In this document: one piece after another, positions 63,502 to 64,000 of the stretch | Layout of the letters: every line of letters starts with the position of its first letter | How positions within the stretch are numbered: position 1 is the first letter of the stretch | Assembly (NCBI GenBank): GCA_035544675.1 | Contig: DATKCA010000239.1 | Span: 1-64,000 of the forward strand | Reading direction: 5' to 3' | DNA from: DATKCA01 sp035544675 | GTDB taxonomy: Bacteria; Acidobacteriota; Thermoanaerobaculia; Gp7-AA8 | DNA: 64,000 bases | The notes under the pieces: generated by a model | What the model saw: only the letters and a program-made list of their open reading frames with translations | Told to the model about the DNA's origin: nothing | Databases searched by the model: none | Program-made: the position numbers and the translations under genes

Positions 63502-64000
63502 CACTCGCCGTTGCGGGTCGTGGCGGTGGTCTGCGACTGAACGAGCGACGGCCGCGCTCCGGCCAGCCACCAGTCGAGCTCACCCGGCGTCCAGAGGAAC
63601 AGCCCATAACCCCGTCCTACCCTTGCGTTGCGGACACGACGATTCATGACCCACTTCACGGTCGGCTGCACCGTCCAGGCGTAGGGCTGGTCTTCGGCCA
63701 GGATGGCGTGGAGACGCCTGTACAGGTCCGCGCGTTTGCCGGCATCGAATTCATACCGGCCCTGCTCGATCAGCCGGTCCGCCTCTGGATTCGCATAGAA
63801 CGTGAAATTGAAGCCGCGGGGCGGCGTCTGCGACGAATGGAAGAGCGCGAACGGATCGGGGTCCGGATCGAGATCCCACGAGAGATATGCGGCCTGGTAG
63901 TTCCCGGCCATGATCCTCTGCATCAGGGCGGCGAAGTCCACCACGGCGATCTCCATGCGGACACCGGCCTTCTTGAGGTCGGCCTGCATCATCTGCGCGA
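63501..64000 (-). CDS. ABC transporter substrate-binding protein, family 5 (cut by window edge)
   Basis: C-terminal 166 residues of a periplasmic solute-binding protein (SBP_bac_5). AQMMQADLKKAGVRMEIAVV, MAGNYQAAYLSWDLDPDPDP and FNFTFYANPEADRLIEQGRY match the second lobe of DppA/OppA-type proteins. The frame is open to the window end, so the start and signal peptide lie outside; the internal Met at 63992 is not the start. Order substrate-binding protein, DppB, DppC on the minus strand is that of one transport operon. Confidence 0.9.
   Translation of the reverse strand, partial: AQMMQADLKKAGVRMEIAVVDFAALMQRIMAGNYQAAYLSWDLDPDPDPFALFHSSQTPPRGFNFTFYANPEADRLIEQGRYEFDAGKRADLYRRLHAILAEDQPYAWTVQPTVKWVMNRRVRNARVGRGYGLFLWTPGELDWWLAGARPSLVQSQTTATTRNGE

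Overview
This is a 64 kb piece of a high-GC, Gram-negative (diderm) bacterial chromosome. It is densely packed, mostly on the + strand, and consists almost entirely of housekeeping genes. It encodes lipopolysaccharide building and export (lpxB, msbA, kdsD, an LptC/LptA-type protein, lptB, a fused LptF-LptG permease), lipoprotein carriage (lolA), HPr kinase together with RpoN, long-form HPF, and a class A RNase P RNA. This mixture, with the chained order rpsA-sppA-HU-HIT-lpxB-msbA and the GC-rich codon use, best fits Acidobacteriota or a close relative. That assignment is inference; no rRNA gene is present.

Layout. 1-9.0 kb: nucleotide excision repair (uvrB, cut at the left edge, and uvrC), a decayed VapBC toxin-antitoxin pair, a family 2 glycosyltransferase, an esterase, a PadR regulator with a clear operator, a DUF4388/SPOR-like membrane protein and a DUF4126 protein. 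9.1-9.5 kb: rnpB. 9.8-14.0 kb: S66 peptidase, cNMP-FHA protein, recG. 14.2-18.3 kb: trpS-scpA-scpB-rluB-cmk, joined by 1-4 base overlaps. 18.5-28.3 kb: rpsA, sppA, HU/IHF, HIT protein, two small membrane proteins, lpxB, msbA, a frameshifted acyltransferase, yicC, gmk, rpoZ. 28.4-36.0 kb: coaBC, family 4 uracil-DNA glycosylase, priA, accA, recJ. 36.1-47.8 kb: LptC/A, lptB, rpoN, hpf, hprK, a lipoprotein, rapZ, EIIA-Man, HPr, enzyme I, a cupin and a secreted coiled-coil protein. This resembles the lpt-rpoN-hpf-pts-rapZ block of Proteobacteria, but no sugar permease is present, so the phosphotransferase chain is probably regulatory. 47.8-64 kb: miaB, a BFN-domain protein, parA, parB, lptFG, pckA, a PanE-like reductase, kdsD, lolA, yajQ, a polyprenyl synthase, a TPR protein, coaD, and a peptide/nickel-type ABC importer that runs off the right edge.

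Three genome-wide patterns stand out more than any single gene. (1) A family of about 65-bp elements, made of two inverted palindromic units beginning TGGAGCGC, lies between genes and is also inserted in frame in at least five unrelated proteins (ScpA, SppA, the uracil-DNA glycosylase, KdsD, a secreted protein). It is always read in the same phase, so the same short peptides recur. This resembles the Rickettsia palindromic elements in behaviour. (2) Nearly every longer intergenic gap holds arrays of 7-bp repeats of several unrelated families, usually as inverted pairs able to form long hairpins. (3) Sixteen genes have a TAnnnT hexamer ending 6-9 bases before the start codon and mostly lack a Shine-Dalgarno sequence, which points to widespread leaderless transcription.

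No tRNA, rRNA, CRISPR array, insertion sequence, prophage or replication origin was found.
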